DNA of 64,000 bases from Chersky-840 sp963838775 (GCA_963838775.1 CAWISP010000038.1:6245-70244); one strand, 5' to 3'; positions 53,296 to 61,894 are shown, counted from the first letter of the stretch. Translations and numbers: made by a program. The notes: a model not told the origin generated them from the letters alone.

Positions 53296-54312
53296 GTGGC
53301 TAGAGCAAATGATCACGCACCGCGCGGTCGGATTCGTCTGGGCGATCCGGTCCTGGACAGATATCTCGAGTTCGTGGCGTCGCGCGCCCGGCACAACACC
53401 GTGGTGGCGACGGCGTCGGACCTGAAGGCGTTCTTTAAGGTCGTCGACAAGACACCATCGGAGGTCGCGCCGGCCGATGTCCTCACCTTCATCGCCGAGC
53501 AGCGCAAGCCCAAGGGCGACGGCAGAGTAGTTCGGCTCATAGACGGTGAGGCGGGTCTGTCGGCGCGCACCATCAAACGCCGTCTGTCGTCGTTGTCGGG
53601 GTTGTTCGGCTACCTGGTGCTGTGCGGAGAGATGGAGCGCAACCCCGTCCCCCGCAGCCTTGCCACCCGACGGCCGGGAACCAAGGGTCCGGCACTCATC
53701 CGCAGCCCTCGGACGCTGCCCAGGATCTTGTCGCCCGATGAGGTGCACGCGCTGCTCGCAACGCTGCGCACCCACCGTGACCGGGCCATGGTCCAGGCCA
53801 TGTTGTTGGGCGGGCTGCGACGCTGCGAGGTGCTCGGGCTGCGCTTCGAGGATCTGCGGCCGGGCGAGAACCAGGTCTTCGTGGCCAACGGCAAGGGTGG
53901 ACACCAGCGTCTCGTTCCCATGTCAACGCGGTTCTTCTCGTCATTGGCGTCCTATTTCGACTCTGAGCGCCCGAGTACATCGACGTCGGAGTACGTCTTT
54001 GTGGCGCTCAAGGGCGAGCGCCGAGGACACCCCCTCGCCGATGACGGCCTGGAGAAGATCGTGGCGAACGCCAAGGACCGGGCGGGGCTCTCGCACTGCA
54101 CCTGTCACGAGCTGCGCCACACCTGTCTCACCCGACTGCGAGAGGCGGGCATGGCGCTCGAGGCCATCCAGGCCCAGGCCGGGCACCGCTCGCTCGAATC
54201 CACCCGTCTCTATCTCCACCTGGCGAATGACTGGCTGGCGGCCGAGTACCTGCGTGCCGCCGCGGTCATCGACGCCTCGGCGACTGAGATCCTCGAGGCG
54301 GTGGCACGGTGA
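53296..54312 (+). CDS. Tyrosine recombinase, first of a pair
   Basis: A 338-residue site-specific integrase. The N-terminal SAM-like DNA-binding domain spans about residues 15-110. The catalytic domain has the first Arg in MLLGGLRRCEVLGLR, HELRHTCLTRL (His-x-x-Arg), GHRSLESTRLYLHL with the late His and the nucleophile Tyr. All catalytic residues are present. The GTG at 53296 follows GGAAGGG. It overlaps the second recombinase gene by GTGA, so the two are made together and probably act as a heteromeric complex. Confidence 0.92.
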   Translation: MARANDHAPRGRIRLGDPVLDRYLEFVASRARHNTVVATASDLKAFFKVVDKTPSEVAPADVLTFIAEQRKPKGDGRVVRLIDGEAGLSARTIKRRLSSLSGLFGYLVLCGEMERNPVPRSLATRRPGTKGPALIRSPRTLPRILSPDEVHALLATLRTHRDRAMVQAMLLGGLRRCEVLGLRFEDLRPGENQVFVANGKGGHQRLVPMSTRFFSSLASYFDSERPSTSTSEYVFVALKGERRGHPLADDGLEKIVANAKDRAGLSHCTCHELRHTCLTRLREAGMALEAIQAQAGHRSLESTRLYLHLANDWLAAEYLRAAAVIDASATEILEAVAR

Positions 54313-55574
54313 GCGCCCTAGCGACGTGGAATCTCGGCGTCCCGGCGTCGGCGGAGCTCGACTGGGCCGACATCGCGCAGCGGGCCCCTGGTCTGGCCGC
54401 GACCGCCCAGCGCTATCTGGCCCAGATCGGCCTGTCGTTGCGGCCGGCCTCGGTGAGGGTGTCCGACATCTCGCTGCGAGTCTTCTGCCTCTACCTCGTC
54501 GACCATCATCCGGCCACAACGAGCTTCGCGGCTGTGGGCCGGCCCGAGATCGAGGGGTTCAAGGCGGTGCTCGTGAACGAGCACGGGCGTCCGCTCGCCG
54601 CCAACACCCGAAGGATGCGGGTGGGCTCGGTGCGTCGCTTCTTCGAGCAGATCATCGAGTGGGACTGGGATGACGCCCCGCCCCGGTGCCCGGTGTTCAA
54701 CAGCGACTCGCCCAAGCCCGATGAGCCGCTGCCCAAGGCCCTCGGCGATCCCGATGCGGCCCGCCTGGCCCGGGCCGTGGCCCAAGAGCCGGACCTGCTT
54801 CGACGTGTCGTGCTCGAACTGCTCATGCGCACCGGCATGCGGGTGGGCGAGCTGTGCGGGTTGGAGAAAGACGCCGTGGTGCAACTGGGCGAGAGCTGGT
54901 GGCTACGCATCCCGGTGGGAAAGCTCCACGACGACCGCTATGTGCCGCTTCATCCGGTGCTGGTGGCGCTGCTCGAGGAGTGGCGAGCCACGCATGAAGA
55001 CACCGGTCTCAGTCTGTTGCTCACCAACGAAGACCGGCCCCTCAACCGCCACGTCGTGACCCGGATGGTCAACCGAGTCGCGCGCCGGGCCGGACTCGGA
55101 CACATCCATCCCCATCAGCTCCGTCACACCCTGGCCACCCAGGCCGTGAACAGAGGCATGCGTCTCGAGGCCATCGCTGCGCTGCTCGGGCATCGCAGCC
55201 TGCGCATGACCGTGCGCTACGCCCGCATCGCCAACCGGACCGTGGCGAACGAGTACCAGGCCGTCACGTCCAAGGTCGAGGCCCTCTACGAAGGTCCTCC
55301 CGCCCTGGGCGCCGAGGCTGAAGGACCGGTGATGCGAAGCGTCAGAGCCGAGCACCGGCGCATGCTCGGCAACGGTTGGTGCACGCGCCCCGAATACCTC
55401 GACTGCAGCTTCGAGGCCATCTGCGAAGGGTGTGGCTTCTTCGCCACAACTGTCGAGTTCAAGGACAGGCTCGAAGCCCAGCGTGACCACGCCTCCGGTC
55501 GAGGGCAGCGCTCTCGCGAAGCGCTCTACGGGCGCCTGGTGGACACCCTCGAGGAGGTCGCCCCTGGAGGCTGA
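54309..55574 (+). CDS. Tyrosine recombinase, second of a pair, with Cys-rich tail
   Basis: A 421-residue integrase. The catalytic Arg is in LLMRTGMRVGELCGLE, followed by HPHQLRHTLATQ, GHRSLRMTVRYARI (His and nucleophile Tyr). After the catalytic domain comes a tail of about 100 residues containing WCTRPEYLDCSFEAICEGCG, four Cys spaced as in the C-terminal domain of Tn554-type TnpB-like recombinases, probably binding zinc. The start is coupled to the first gene by GTGA. With its partner it should catalyse movement of this element. Confidence 0.92.
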   Translation: MSALATWNLGVPASAELDWADIAQRAPGLAATAQRYLAQIGLSLRPASVRVSDISLRVFCLYLVDHHPATTSFAAVGRPEIEGFKAVLVNEHGRPLAANTRRMRVGSVRRFFEQIIEWDWDDAPPRCPVFNSDSPKPDEPLPKALGDPDAARLARAVAQEPDLLRRVVLELLMRTGMRVGELCGLEKDAVVQLGESWWLRIPVGKLHDDRYVPLHPVLVALLEEWRATHEDTGLSLLLTNEDRPLNRHVVTRMVNRVARRAGLGHIHPHQLRHTLATQAVNRGMRLEAIAALLGHRSLRMTVRYARIANRTVANEYQAVTSKVEALYEGPPALGAEAEGPVMRSVRAEHRRMLGNGWCTRPEYLDCSFEAICEGCGFFATTVEFKDRLEAQRDHASGRGQRSREALYGRLVDTLEEVAPGG

Positions 55575-55657
55575 GGGCACCACGGGCCGCGGTCGCCGGG
55601 GGTGGGAACGCTCCCGGCGATGGGCGGCATATCCATTGCTACTTGACGGGATGGGCG

Positions 55658-55866
55658 GAATAACACCCGGTCCAGGATGGGCGACGCTCCGTCTGCCGGT
55701 GCCGAATCAGTCCTAAGGTGACGGATTCACCTCCGACCTGACCCATCCGCTATTGCTCAGCAACGCGAATACTGCGCGGGTCGCCGTCCGGCCCGCTCAC
55801 CCGACTCCGGTGCAACCTGTCGGACACAGAGGAAGACACCGTGAGCGCATAGCCCCGATTATCGGT
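55658..55866 (+). repeat. Dispersed repeat, copy C
   Basis: The intact version of the sequence interrupted by the IS at 62010: cacccggtccaggatgggcg, gccgaatcagtcctaaggtg, acggattcacctccgacctg, ctattgctcagcaacgcgaa, then gcgggtcgccgtccggcccg, and the end gcgcatagccccgattatcg. Internal stems are visible: ggtga-N5-tcacc and gcggg-N11-cccgc. Confidence 0.85.
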
Positions 55867-56137
55867 CGCCCGGGATCGCCGCATGGCGCCAACTCGAAGC
55901 CTTCATTCGATGGAGAACAAACCTGCGGCGGGGGTGACCGACCTCGTACCACGGCATCCGACGCGCTCGGGTGATCTCCCGCCCCGGGCCGCGACGCCAG
56001 CCGAACACGATCAAACCGACAAGAGGGCCAGCCGAGATTGCGTCCGCAAATGCTGCCGGGAGTAGTGCGGCCTCTGGGGAGGCCCCGACCAGCTCGACCA
56101 ATCGCAATCGCTGTGGTCCGCGATCGCGAGCGGTCAT
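55859..56137 (-). CDS. Possible small protein after the APH-like kinase
   Basis: A 92-codon frame with ATG at 56137, 21 bases after the kinase stop and with GGAGG about 13 bases upstream. The product has a short hydrophobic patch (SAGPLVGLIVFGW) and a basic C-terminal half. No family is recognised. The segment VGASPEAALL is also encoded upstream of the kinase, by the second copy of a short direct repeat, so this could be coding remnants rather than a gene. Confidence 0.3.
   Translation of the reverse strand: MTARDRGPQRLRLVELVGASPEAALLPAAFADAISAGPLVGLIVFGWRRGPGREITRARRMPWYEVGHPRRRFVLHRMKASSWRHAAIPGDR
56052..56096. repeat. Short direct repeat flanking the kinase gene, copy 1
   Basis: Contains agtgcggcctctggggaggc and continues cccgacc. 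Inside is a hairpin ggcctc-N4-gaggcc. A second, about 75-80 percent similar copy lies at 57324-57368, so the two bracket the APH-like gene in direct orientation. Confidence 0.6.
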
Positions 56138-56158
56138 GCCTCAGCACCGCCTCCGTCG

Positions 56159-57115
56159 TCACGGTGACCACTTGTCGAGGCAGCGCCGTGCCTGCGCTAT
56201 CCACCAGTCAAGCCCGACTTGTTCGCGCTGGCGTGTGCCGATGTCATCGCCCGTCGCTCCAAGCGCCTTCTCCCACCTGAGTTGCGCCAGCGCGCCGAGA
56301 AGAGCGAGCCCAAGTGCGGTCTCGTCGTGGTCGCCAGCCGCCGAACGGATGTCGTAGAGCAACCGATCATGGTCAGCACCGAGCGCGGCAGCGTTGATCG
56401 CTACATACCACGCGAAATCGACGGCCGGGGGCGCCCAAGCGGTCAGCGTCCCCCAGTCGAGGATGACGACGCGATGCGCATCCGCTCCCAGGTTCGCAAG
56501 CTTGAGATCTCCATGCACAAGCGTCGTTTGCCGCGCGAGGAGGGCATCCGCAAGCGAGGTGGGATTCGCATGGATGGATCCGATCGCCGCTGCCACGTCG
56601 TCGGGGGCGATGTCGTGGAAGCGTTCCCACCCCGCGAGAGCGAGGCGGGGTACCTCGTGCTCCTCCGCAAAGCGGGCGCAGACGACGGGCGAGAGGAATG
56701 CGTACAGGTCGCGAAGAGGGCACAGTCCGCTGAAGGCTTGTCCGTTGAAGCGCCGGTGAATTTCGGCAGCCGCCGCCAGGACACGCTCGTGGGCGAGCCG
56801 TAGGTGTGCGCCTTCAGAGAAGAGGGACGCCGAGAGGTCCTTCATTACAACGACGCTCCCCGTCAGGGTGCGCCGGACATCGAGCAAACCGTGCTCGATG
56901 GACGTCTCCAATTGCTCGAACAACCCTTCATCCCAGAGTCTTGCGATGCGGCCATCGTCGGACGTCGCCTGCATGATCCAGTCGTGGGCGACGTCACTAT
57001 GCTTGACGATGACCACTGAGCCGTTCTCGAGCCAGCAACGTTCGAGCCTCGAGCCCGACTTGCCGTCCGCCACAAGCGGCTCTCGACGGACAACACATTC
57101 GAGCAAGTCAGGCAT
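56159..57115 (-). CDS. Aminoglycoside-phosphotransferase-like kinase
   Basis: A 318-residue protein with the APH/choline-kinase fold. SVVIVKHSD supplies the ATP-binding Lys, VVVMKDLS the hinge, LVHGDLKLANLG the catalytic loop (His-Gly-Asp with Asn) and VVILDWGTLT the metal-binding Asp. The substrate could be an aminoglycoside, a sugar, a base or a small metabolite. The ATG at 57115 begins the conserved part, but the frame is open with GTG at 57310 and the residues there look partly protein-like, so the start is uncertain. It is flanked by a short direct repeat on both sides, suggesting it arrived as a unit. Confidence 0.8.
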   Translation of the reverse strand: MPDLLECVVRREPLVADGKSGSRLERCWLENGSVVIVKHSDVAHDWIMQATSDDGRIARLWDEGLFEQLETSIEHGLLDVRRTLTGSVVVMKDLSASLFSEGAHLRLAHERVLAAAAEIHRRFNGQAFSGLCPLRDLYAFLSPVVCARFAEEHEVPRLALAGWERFHDIAPDDVAAAIGSIHANPTSLADALLARQTTLVHGDLKLANLGADAHRVVILDWGTLTAWAPPAVDFAWYVAINAAALGADHDRLLYDIRSAAGDHDETALGLALLGALAQLRWEKALGATGDDIGTRQREQVGLDWWIAQARRCLDKWSP

Positions 57116-57677
57116 CACCCTGAAGTCTCGCAGCAAGTCAGAGCCCTTGCCGCGGTCACGGTTAACCTCCGCCGACTGGTTGAAAGTCGTCGGAGCCGAG
57201 GATGTCCCGGTCGTGAGCGCGTACGGCGCCCCGATAGGTGTCGCCGGGCCTTCGGAGCCACCAGACATCTGCCGGCCAAGTAGCTCCATTCGGCCGTTTG
57301 GCACGACCAAGCGGAAATGCCACCGGAGGAGTGCGGCCTCAGGTGAGGCCCCGACCGGCCCAAGCGCCCGGTAATCCTCACTGGGCTGACGCGGATAGCG
57401 GTCGGTCGAGCCTCAGACCCGAGTTACCGACATTGGCACCTATCGCTCGCGACACTTCGTTACACGACTCGCACGGGACACCGATTACCGGGTGCCGTCA
57501 GAACCCCATGCCAAGGGGTCGGACACCATCCGACTCCGGCACATGCCGGTGGGCTTGCGGCGACCCGGAACTGGCCATTGGGGGTCGCCGGCTCGACGCC
57601 AGGGTGGAGACGGGATCCACCCTCAGATCCACCCGTGGGCTGACGCCAGTCAGTCGCAGATCACAGACACTGGTCAT
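57116..57677. other. Divergent region upstream of the kinase and two-component genes
   Basis: Between the leftward kinase and the rightward membrane-protein gene. It contains copy 2 of the short direct repeat (57324-57368) and otherwise no recognised gene. Its 5' part is an open extension of the kinase frame. Confidence 0.4.
57324..57368. repeat. Short direct repeat flanking the kinase gene, copy 2
   Basis: Contains agtgcggcctcaggtgaggc and continues cccgacc, with the hairpin ggcctc-N4-gaggcc. The loop differs from copy 1 (aggt against tggg) while the stem is kept. Confidence 0.6.
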
Positions 57678-58208
57678 ATGACAACCACCGATTACCTCAT
57701 GAACTTTGGTCTCATCGCCCTGGTCGTTCTCCAGATCCGTGGGCACAAGGTGACCCGGGCCCGCCTGGTGTTCCCGCTCGTGGCCACCGTCTTCGTGGCC
57801 GCCCAGTTCCTCCACGCCATCCCCAGCGCCGGCAACGATCTGGTGCTGATCGTCGGTTTCGCCGCCGCCGGTGCCGCCCTCGGCACAGGGGCGGGATTCT
57901 TGACCACCGTCCGACGCGACGGGCCCAGCGCCTTCGCCAAGGCCGGCCTGGTGGCGGCCGTCCTGTGGATCGTGGGCGTCGGAGCCCGCATGGGTTTTGC
58001 CCTGTGGGTGAGCCACGGCGGGCAGGCTGCCGTGGCCCGGTTCAGCGTCCTGCACCACATCACCTCGGGGGCGGCGTGGGGTGCGGCGTTCGTCCTCATG
58101 GCCATGGCCGAAGTGGCCAGCCGAACTGGCGTCCTCTATCTCAAGACCCTCCGCACCGGTGCGGTCATCGAGCGGGGTGGCCTGCTCCGGTCCCCGGCCG
58201 CGGCCTGA
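57678..58208 (+). CDS. Membrane protein, CcdC/DUF1453-like (tentative)
   Basis: A 176-residue protein with four or five hydrophobic segments (FGLIALVVLQI, VFPLVATVFVAAQFLHAI, VLIVGFAAAGAALGTGAGFL, FVLMAMAEVA) and short basic loops (RGHKVTRARLV). The layout recalls CcdC/DUF1453 membrane proteins, but the match is weak. It is followed 40 bases later by a histidine kinase and response regulator and may be their sensor partner or target. Confidence 0.7.
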   Translation: MTTTDYLMNFGLIALVVLQIRGHKVTRARLVFPLVATVFVAAQFLHAIPSAGNDLVLIVGFAAAGAALGTGAGFLTTVRRDGPSAFAKAGLVAAVLWIVGVGARMGFALWVSHGGQAAVARFSVLHHITSGAAWGAAFVLMAMAEVASRTGVLYLKTLRTGAVIERGGLLRSPAAA

Positions 58209-58248
58209 GCAGCAACGGCGCAAGCAACCGCTGCCGGGTGGGATCATC

Positions 58249-59409
58249 GTGTCCGTGGGGCTGGCCTCCCAACTCCGTGCCCAGGTGGGGGCGAAGACCG
58301 AGCGCATGCTCAGCGCCGCTCGCCTCGCCGCCCTATTCGGACTCCTCTGGCTGACCGCACACCAGACGCCGCCAAAGGGCGTGTCGGCCGACCACCCGAC
58401 GAAATGGGTGCTCCTGGGCACCGCCGGGATTGCCTGGTTGGGCTGGATGGCCAGCCGCCGCCTCCGAGCCCCGGGGCGCACCACGTGGTGTTTCCTCGCC
58501 CTCCTGTCCGCATCGGGTGGAGCGCTCGCCGCCTTGGCCCCCAACGCCATCACCTTCATGGCCGTCGCCGGACTCGGTGCGGGGATCGCCTTCGAAGGGC
58601 TTTCGGCGCTGGGCGCAGGCGCCATTGGCGTCGTGGCGCTGGCCGTGGTCACGCAGGCCGTCGGTGCTCCGGGTGTCCTGGTCGCCGAAGGGGCGTTGTC
58701 GGTGGTCGTCGGACTCATGGTGGGCGCCAGCCGACGCCAATACGTGGAGCGGACGTTCCAGGCCGAACAGCTCCTCGCCGAGCGGGTCCGGGCCGATGCC
58801 GAGCAGGATCGAGCCGCCGCCCTGGCCGAGCGCAACCGCATCGGACGCGAAGTCCACGACGTCCTCGCCCACTCCCTGGGGGCATTGTCGGTCCAGCTGG
58901 ATGCAGCGGACGCGCTCTTGGAGAACAGCGATGACCCCACCGAGGCTCGTCAGCTGGTCCAGCAGGCACGGAGGCTCGCCGTCCAGGGACTGGAGGAGAC
59001 CCGCCAGGCGGTGCACGCGTTGCGCGACGAGCCGGTGGCCCTGGCCGAGCAACTGGCGTCGTTGGCCGCCCGCGACGGCGCCGAGCTGACCGTCACGGGT
59101 GTGCCCCGCCCACTGGCCGCCGACGCGGGCCTGGCGCTGTATCGCGCCGCCCAGGAGGCCGTCACCAACGCCCGCAAGCACGCGCCCGGGGCGCCGGTGT
59201 CCATCCGCCTCGACTTCGACCCGCAGTCGACCACGCTCAAGGTCACAAACGGTCCCTGCCCAACCGCCGAGGCAAGAAGCGAGCTGAGCACGACGGGCGG
59301 TGGGTTCGGTCTGCAAGGCATGCGCGAGCGCATCGAGTTGCTGGGAGGCCAGGTCGTGGCCGAGCCGAACGCACTGGGGTTCACCGTCCAGGTGGCGGTG
59401 CCGGTGTGA
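58249..59409 (+). CDS. Membrane sensor histidine kinase, NarL-partner type
   Basis: A 386-residue protein with about five membrane segments in residues 25-160 and a HisKA_3 kinase core. RNRIGREVHDVLAHSLGALS holds the phosphoacceptor His; YRAAQEAVTNARKHAPGAPV is the N-box, GGGFGLQGMRERIELLGGQV the G-box of a GHKL ATPase. There is no large outer sensor domain, so it may sense within the membrane, as LiaS or DesK-type kinases do. The GTG at 58249 was chosen as the furthest start not overlapping the gene before it. It overlaps the regulator gene by GTGA. Confidence 0.9.
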   Translation: MSVGLASQLRAQVGAKTERMLSAARLAALFGLLWLTAHQTPPKGVSADHPTKWVLLGTAGIAWLGWMASRRLRAPGRTTWCFLALLSASGGALAALAPNAITFMAVAGLGAGIAFEGLSALGAGAIGVVALAVVTQAVGAPGVLVAEGALSVVVGLMVGASRRQYVERTFQAEQLLAERVRADAEQDRAAALAERNRIGREVHDVLAHSLGALSVQLDAADALLENSDDPTEARQLVQQARRLAVQGLEETRQAVHALRDEPVALAEQLASLAARDGAELTVTGVPRPLAADAGLALYRAAQEAVTNARKHAPGAPVSIRLDFDPQSTTLKVTNGPCPTAEARSELSTTGGGFGLQGMRERIELLGGQVVAEPNALGFTVQVAVPV

Positions 59410-60047
59410 GGGTCGTGGTCGCCGACGACCAGACGGTCGTCCGGGAGGGCCTGGTCACCTTATTGGGGACCATGCCCGGCATCGAGGTCGTGGGATCCGC
59501 GGCCGACGGCGAGGAGGCGGTCTCCCTCGTGGCTGACCTCGCTCCGGAGGTCGTGTTGATGGACCTGCGCATGCCCCGGGTGGACGGGGTGGAGGCGACG
59601 AAGCGCATCCGTGCGGAACATCCCGAGACCCAGGTCGTGGTGCTCACCACCTACGCCGACGACGAGTCCATCGTCGGGGCATTGCGGGCGGGTGCGATCG
59701 GGTACCTCACCAAGGACGCCGGCAGAGACCACATCAACCGCGCCCTCGAGGCCGCTGCCTCGGGTCAAGCTGTGCTCGACCCGGCCGTCCAGGCCCGACT
59801 GGTGGATGTGGCCACGTTGCCTGGAACACGAAGGCACGGGGGGCCCCTTCCCGACGGCCTGACTGAACGAGAAGCAGAGGTCCTCCGGTTGATCGCCGCC
59901 GGGCGATCCAACGCCGAGATCGGCAGCGAACTCTTCGTCAGTGAGGCCACCGTCAAGACCCACGTGAACCGCATCTTCGCCAAGACGGGCAGCCGGGACC
60001 GCTCGCAAGCCGTCGCCTATGCGCATCGTCGCGGTCTCATCGGTTGA
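59406..60047 (+). CDS. NarL/LuxR-family response regulator
   Basis: A 213-residue regulator. The receiver domain (residues 1-120) has the acidic pair in VVVADDQ, the phosphorylated Asp in VVLMDLRMPR, Thr in VLTTYADD and Lys in YLTKDAG. The output domain (residues 150-213) is a LuxR helix-turn-helix, LTEREAEVLRLIAAGRSNAE and VSEATVKTHVNRIFAKTG. It is coupled to its kinase by GTGA. Target genes are unknown; the membrane protein upstream is the obvious candidate. Confidence 0.93.
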   Translation: MRVVVADDQTVVREGLVTLLGTMPGIEVVGSAADGEEAVSLVADLAPEVVLMDLRMPRVDGVEATKRIRAEHPETQVVVLTTYADDESIVGALRAGAIGYLTKDAGRDHINRALEAAASGQAVLDPAVQARLVDVATLPGTRRHGGPLPDGLTEREAEVLRLIAAGRSNAEIGSELFVSEATVKTHVNRIFAKTGSRDRSQAVAYAHRRGLIG

Positions 60048-60086
60048 TGGTTCGATCTGTTTTGCAGTAGCTAACCGATCGGGATC

Positions 60087-60160
60087 GCCGGTTCTGTGCG
60101 CCCTGACGGGGCCAGCCCGACCAACCTCAGGCCGATCGAGATCAACCCGGAATCGGGCGG
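60087..60160 (+). repeat. Dispersed repeat, copy D (partial)
   Basis: About 70 bases, ctgtgcgccctgacggggcc, agcccgaccaacct and ggccgatcgagatca, nearly identical to the 5' end of copy A. After gcccgga-like sequence it diverges, so only the 5' part of the element is kept. Confidence 0.65.
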
Positions 60161-60278
60161 TCGGAACGTCCCGATCCAGTCAACTTCTGCGCCCAGCTCG
60201 CCTTTTCGCGGTCACGGTCGTCCTCGTCTCAATCCTCGTGGCTGGGAGCCAATGGCCAAGAGCGGCCCCAAAATGACG

Positions 60279-60299
60279 AGCGCCCCGGAACGGGGCGCT
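60279..60299. terminator. Strong hairpin, probable terminator
   Basis: A perfect 9-bp stem agcgccccg-gaa-cggggcgct. It lies about 230 bases after the response-regulator stop and about 140 bases before the next gene, with no T-tract. Confidence 0.5.
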
Positions 60300-60436
60300 T
60301 GGGTGAAAGTGTGACGGTGGACCCTGGTGCCGTGCGCCTCTGAGGCGGATCATCGAGGTAGGCGGTGAGGTGCAGGTGGTCACCGACATCTGTCGGAAGT
60401 CCTGCGCCCTTGCCGCCTTTACCGGCGGAGGGGCGG

Positions 60437-60700
60437 ATGAACGACAACACCGAACGTCGGACCGGCGAGCACGGCGGTGCTTACATCGGCGGTCGCTGGG
60501 TGAGTAAGGACGAATTACGGATGCGGGGCCGTCGAGTGACAGACGCTCTCGCCCTTGCGTCTGAAGGTCGGGACCATGTAGGAACGTGTCGGAACTGCGG
60601 GGACCCGCGTCCCGGTGCAATGGATGGACCCGGAGGCAGGCTGTTCGTGTTGGGTTCTGAGTGTCCCGCTTGTGGGGACGTCGAGACAATGGACGTCTAG
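60437..60700 (+). CDS. Small CxxC protein, 87 residues
   Basis: A polar protein with two CxxC knuckles, GTCRNCGDP and SECPACGDVE, 27 residues apart, probably one zinc site. A segment GGAYIGGRWVSKDELRMRGR precedes them. The ATG at 60437 has GGAGGGG four bases upstream, which sets the start. No family recognised. It is followed after 59 bases by a small membrane-protein gene. Confidence 0.6.
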   Translation: MNDNTERRTGEHGGAYIGGRWVSKDELRMRGRRVTDALALASEGRDHVGTCRNCGDPRPGAMDGPGGRLFVLGSECPACGDVETMDV

Positions 60701-60759
60701 GTCGGAGTTGATGTGGCGCACGGGATCCCCCGAGTATCGGGTTCCTTAGGTCCTGTGGG

Positions 60760-61026
60760 ATGATGGAAGTGGTGAGACTTGAGGCCATCGTCTTCTTGAT
60801 CACCGTGGCTATCATCGTCTTGTTCGCGGTGATCAAGCGCCTGACGAGGACCGCGCCAGTCGACGAGCGCCGGGAACATCCCTTCCCCTACGCTCCCGTG
60901 CAGTACGTCTTTGGCGCCGTACTCGCCGCCGCCACTCTCGCCGCCGCGGGCGTTGGCTGGCTAGTCACTCTCGGGGGCCAGGTGGTCGCCAAAGCGTGGC
61001 ACCGAGGACAACGCAAGCCAGCGTAG
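60760..61026 (+). CDS. Small membrane protein, 88 residues
   Basis: Two hydrophobic helices, AIVFLITVAIIVLFAVI near the N-terminus and VFGAVLAAATLAAAGVGWLV near the middle, with a charged loop (DERREHPFPY) between and a basic tail. Two adjacent ATG codons start the frame. No family recognised. Confidence 0.55.
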   Translation: MMEVVRLEAIVFLITVAIIVLFAVIKRLTRTAPVDERREHPFPYAPVQYVFGAVLAAATLAAAGVGWLVTLGGQVVAKAWHRGQRKPA

Positions 61027-61040
61027 TAGTGGGGGAGCAT

Positions 61041-61245
61041 ATCACCCGGACTCGGGCGGGTGACATTCCGTCTGCCAGAGCGGTGTCAGTCCGAAGGTGA
61101 CGGGCTCACCATCGACCTGACCCATCCGCTATCGCTCAGCGACGCGAATACTGCGCGGGTTGCCGTCCGGCCCGGTTACCCGAATCCGTGCAACCCGTCG
61201 AACGCAACGGAAAACACAAAGAGCGCATACCCCCGAGTACCGGAT
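61041..61245 (+). repeat. Dispersed repeat, copy E
   Basis: Runs atcacccggactcgggcggg, ccgtctgccagagcggtgtc, aaggtgacgggctcacc, gacctgacccatccgctatc, gctcagcgacgcgaatactg, then to gcgcatacccccgag. It fills most of the gap after the small membrane-protein gene and matches both A and C. Confidence 0.8.
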
Positions 61246-61343
61246 ACCCTCCGGCTTGCCGGGCTGATGTCAGGTCCTCGACCGGTACCGGCATATCTAC
61301 GCTTCCCCAGGATGGCGTTCTTCAGCCGTCATTACAGCGGATC

Positions 61344-61823
61344 TCAGGTCAAAGCGATCGACACTGGTTTCGGGTCTGGAATGTTCGCCCAGTTAGACCA
61401 GTGAACGGCCAGGCTGTACGAGCCCCCTGGAAGTGGAGGCGGTGAACACTCCGGGGCACTAGATGAACTACGGCGTTCCGACCCGGTGCAGTTTAAGTTC
61501 CTCGTGGGCACAGAGAACCGGAAGACATTCGTTCCATGATGGAGGACGAGGGGACTGCACAGGGAATCCTGCCCGGTCTGGCTGAGACGCCCACGCGAAA
61601 TGGTCACCGAAAGGGCGCACCGAACGGACGAACCGGCAGGCGGAGCCAGCGTCACAGCATCACCAGGATTCGTCACTTTCAGAAGGCCGTCGATGGGTTG
61701 TCCTGCCGCAACATGCGTGGCGCTTAGTGTCAGATGCTCGCTCACAGGCTTCGCAGAAGAGCACCCAGCGCCGAGAGCAGCGAGAAGGGCCAAGGCAACG
61801 ACCCTTCTCCGAATCACGTTCAC
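61344..61823 (-). CDS. Predicted lipoprotein, 159 residues
   Basis: A signal peptide VVALALLAALGAGCSS with a lipobox (Leu-Gly-Ala-Gly-Cys) is followed by a beta-rich outer domain of about 130 residues with four Cys (SSVRCALSV, DSLCSPL, LNCTGS, PECSPPP). The GTG at 61823 begins VNVIRRRV; a second GTG follows two codons later. The longer frame to 61946 lies in dispersed repeat F and is not coding. No family recognised; the fold could be Ig-like. Confidence 0.65.
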   Translation of the reverse strand: MNVIRRRVVALALLAALGAGCSSAKPVSEHLTLSATHVAAGQPIDGLLKVTNPGDAVTLAPPAGSSVRCALSVTISRGRLSQTGQDSLCSPLVLHHGTNVFRFSVPTRNLNCTGSERRSSSSAPECSPPPLPGGSYSLAVHWSNWANIPDPKPVSIALT

Positions 61824-61894
61824 GGCACACCCCCGGGTGGCACTAGCTTGACGGTGAGGCTCCAGTTTGGTCAACCCTCGGCGGAGCAGAACCG

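Larger units (their letters stand above)
53204..55664 (+). mobile_element. Element with two tandem tyrosine recombinases
   Basis: Two coupled tyrosine recombinase genes are bracketed by related short sites. The left site (53204-53233) is an imperfect palindrome with arms gggcggtcggtatc and gatataccgccc. The right site has gatgggcggcatatcc at 55619 and gatgggcggaataac at 55650. The left arm read on the minus strand, gatgggcggtatatc, is an inverted match of the right ones. The layout resembles Tn554-like or RIT-type elements but lacks the third gene. The right site runs directly into dispersed repeat copy C. Boundaries are approximate. Confidence 0.6.
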
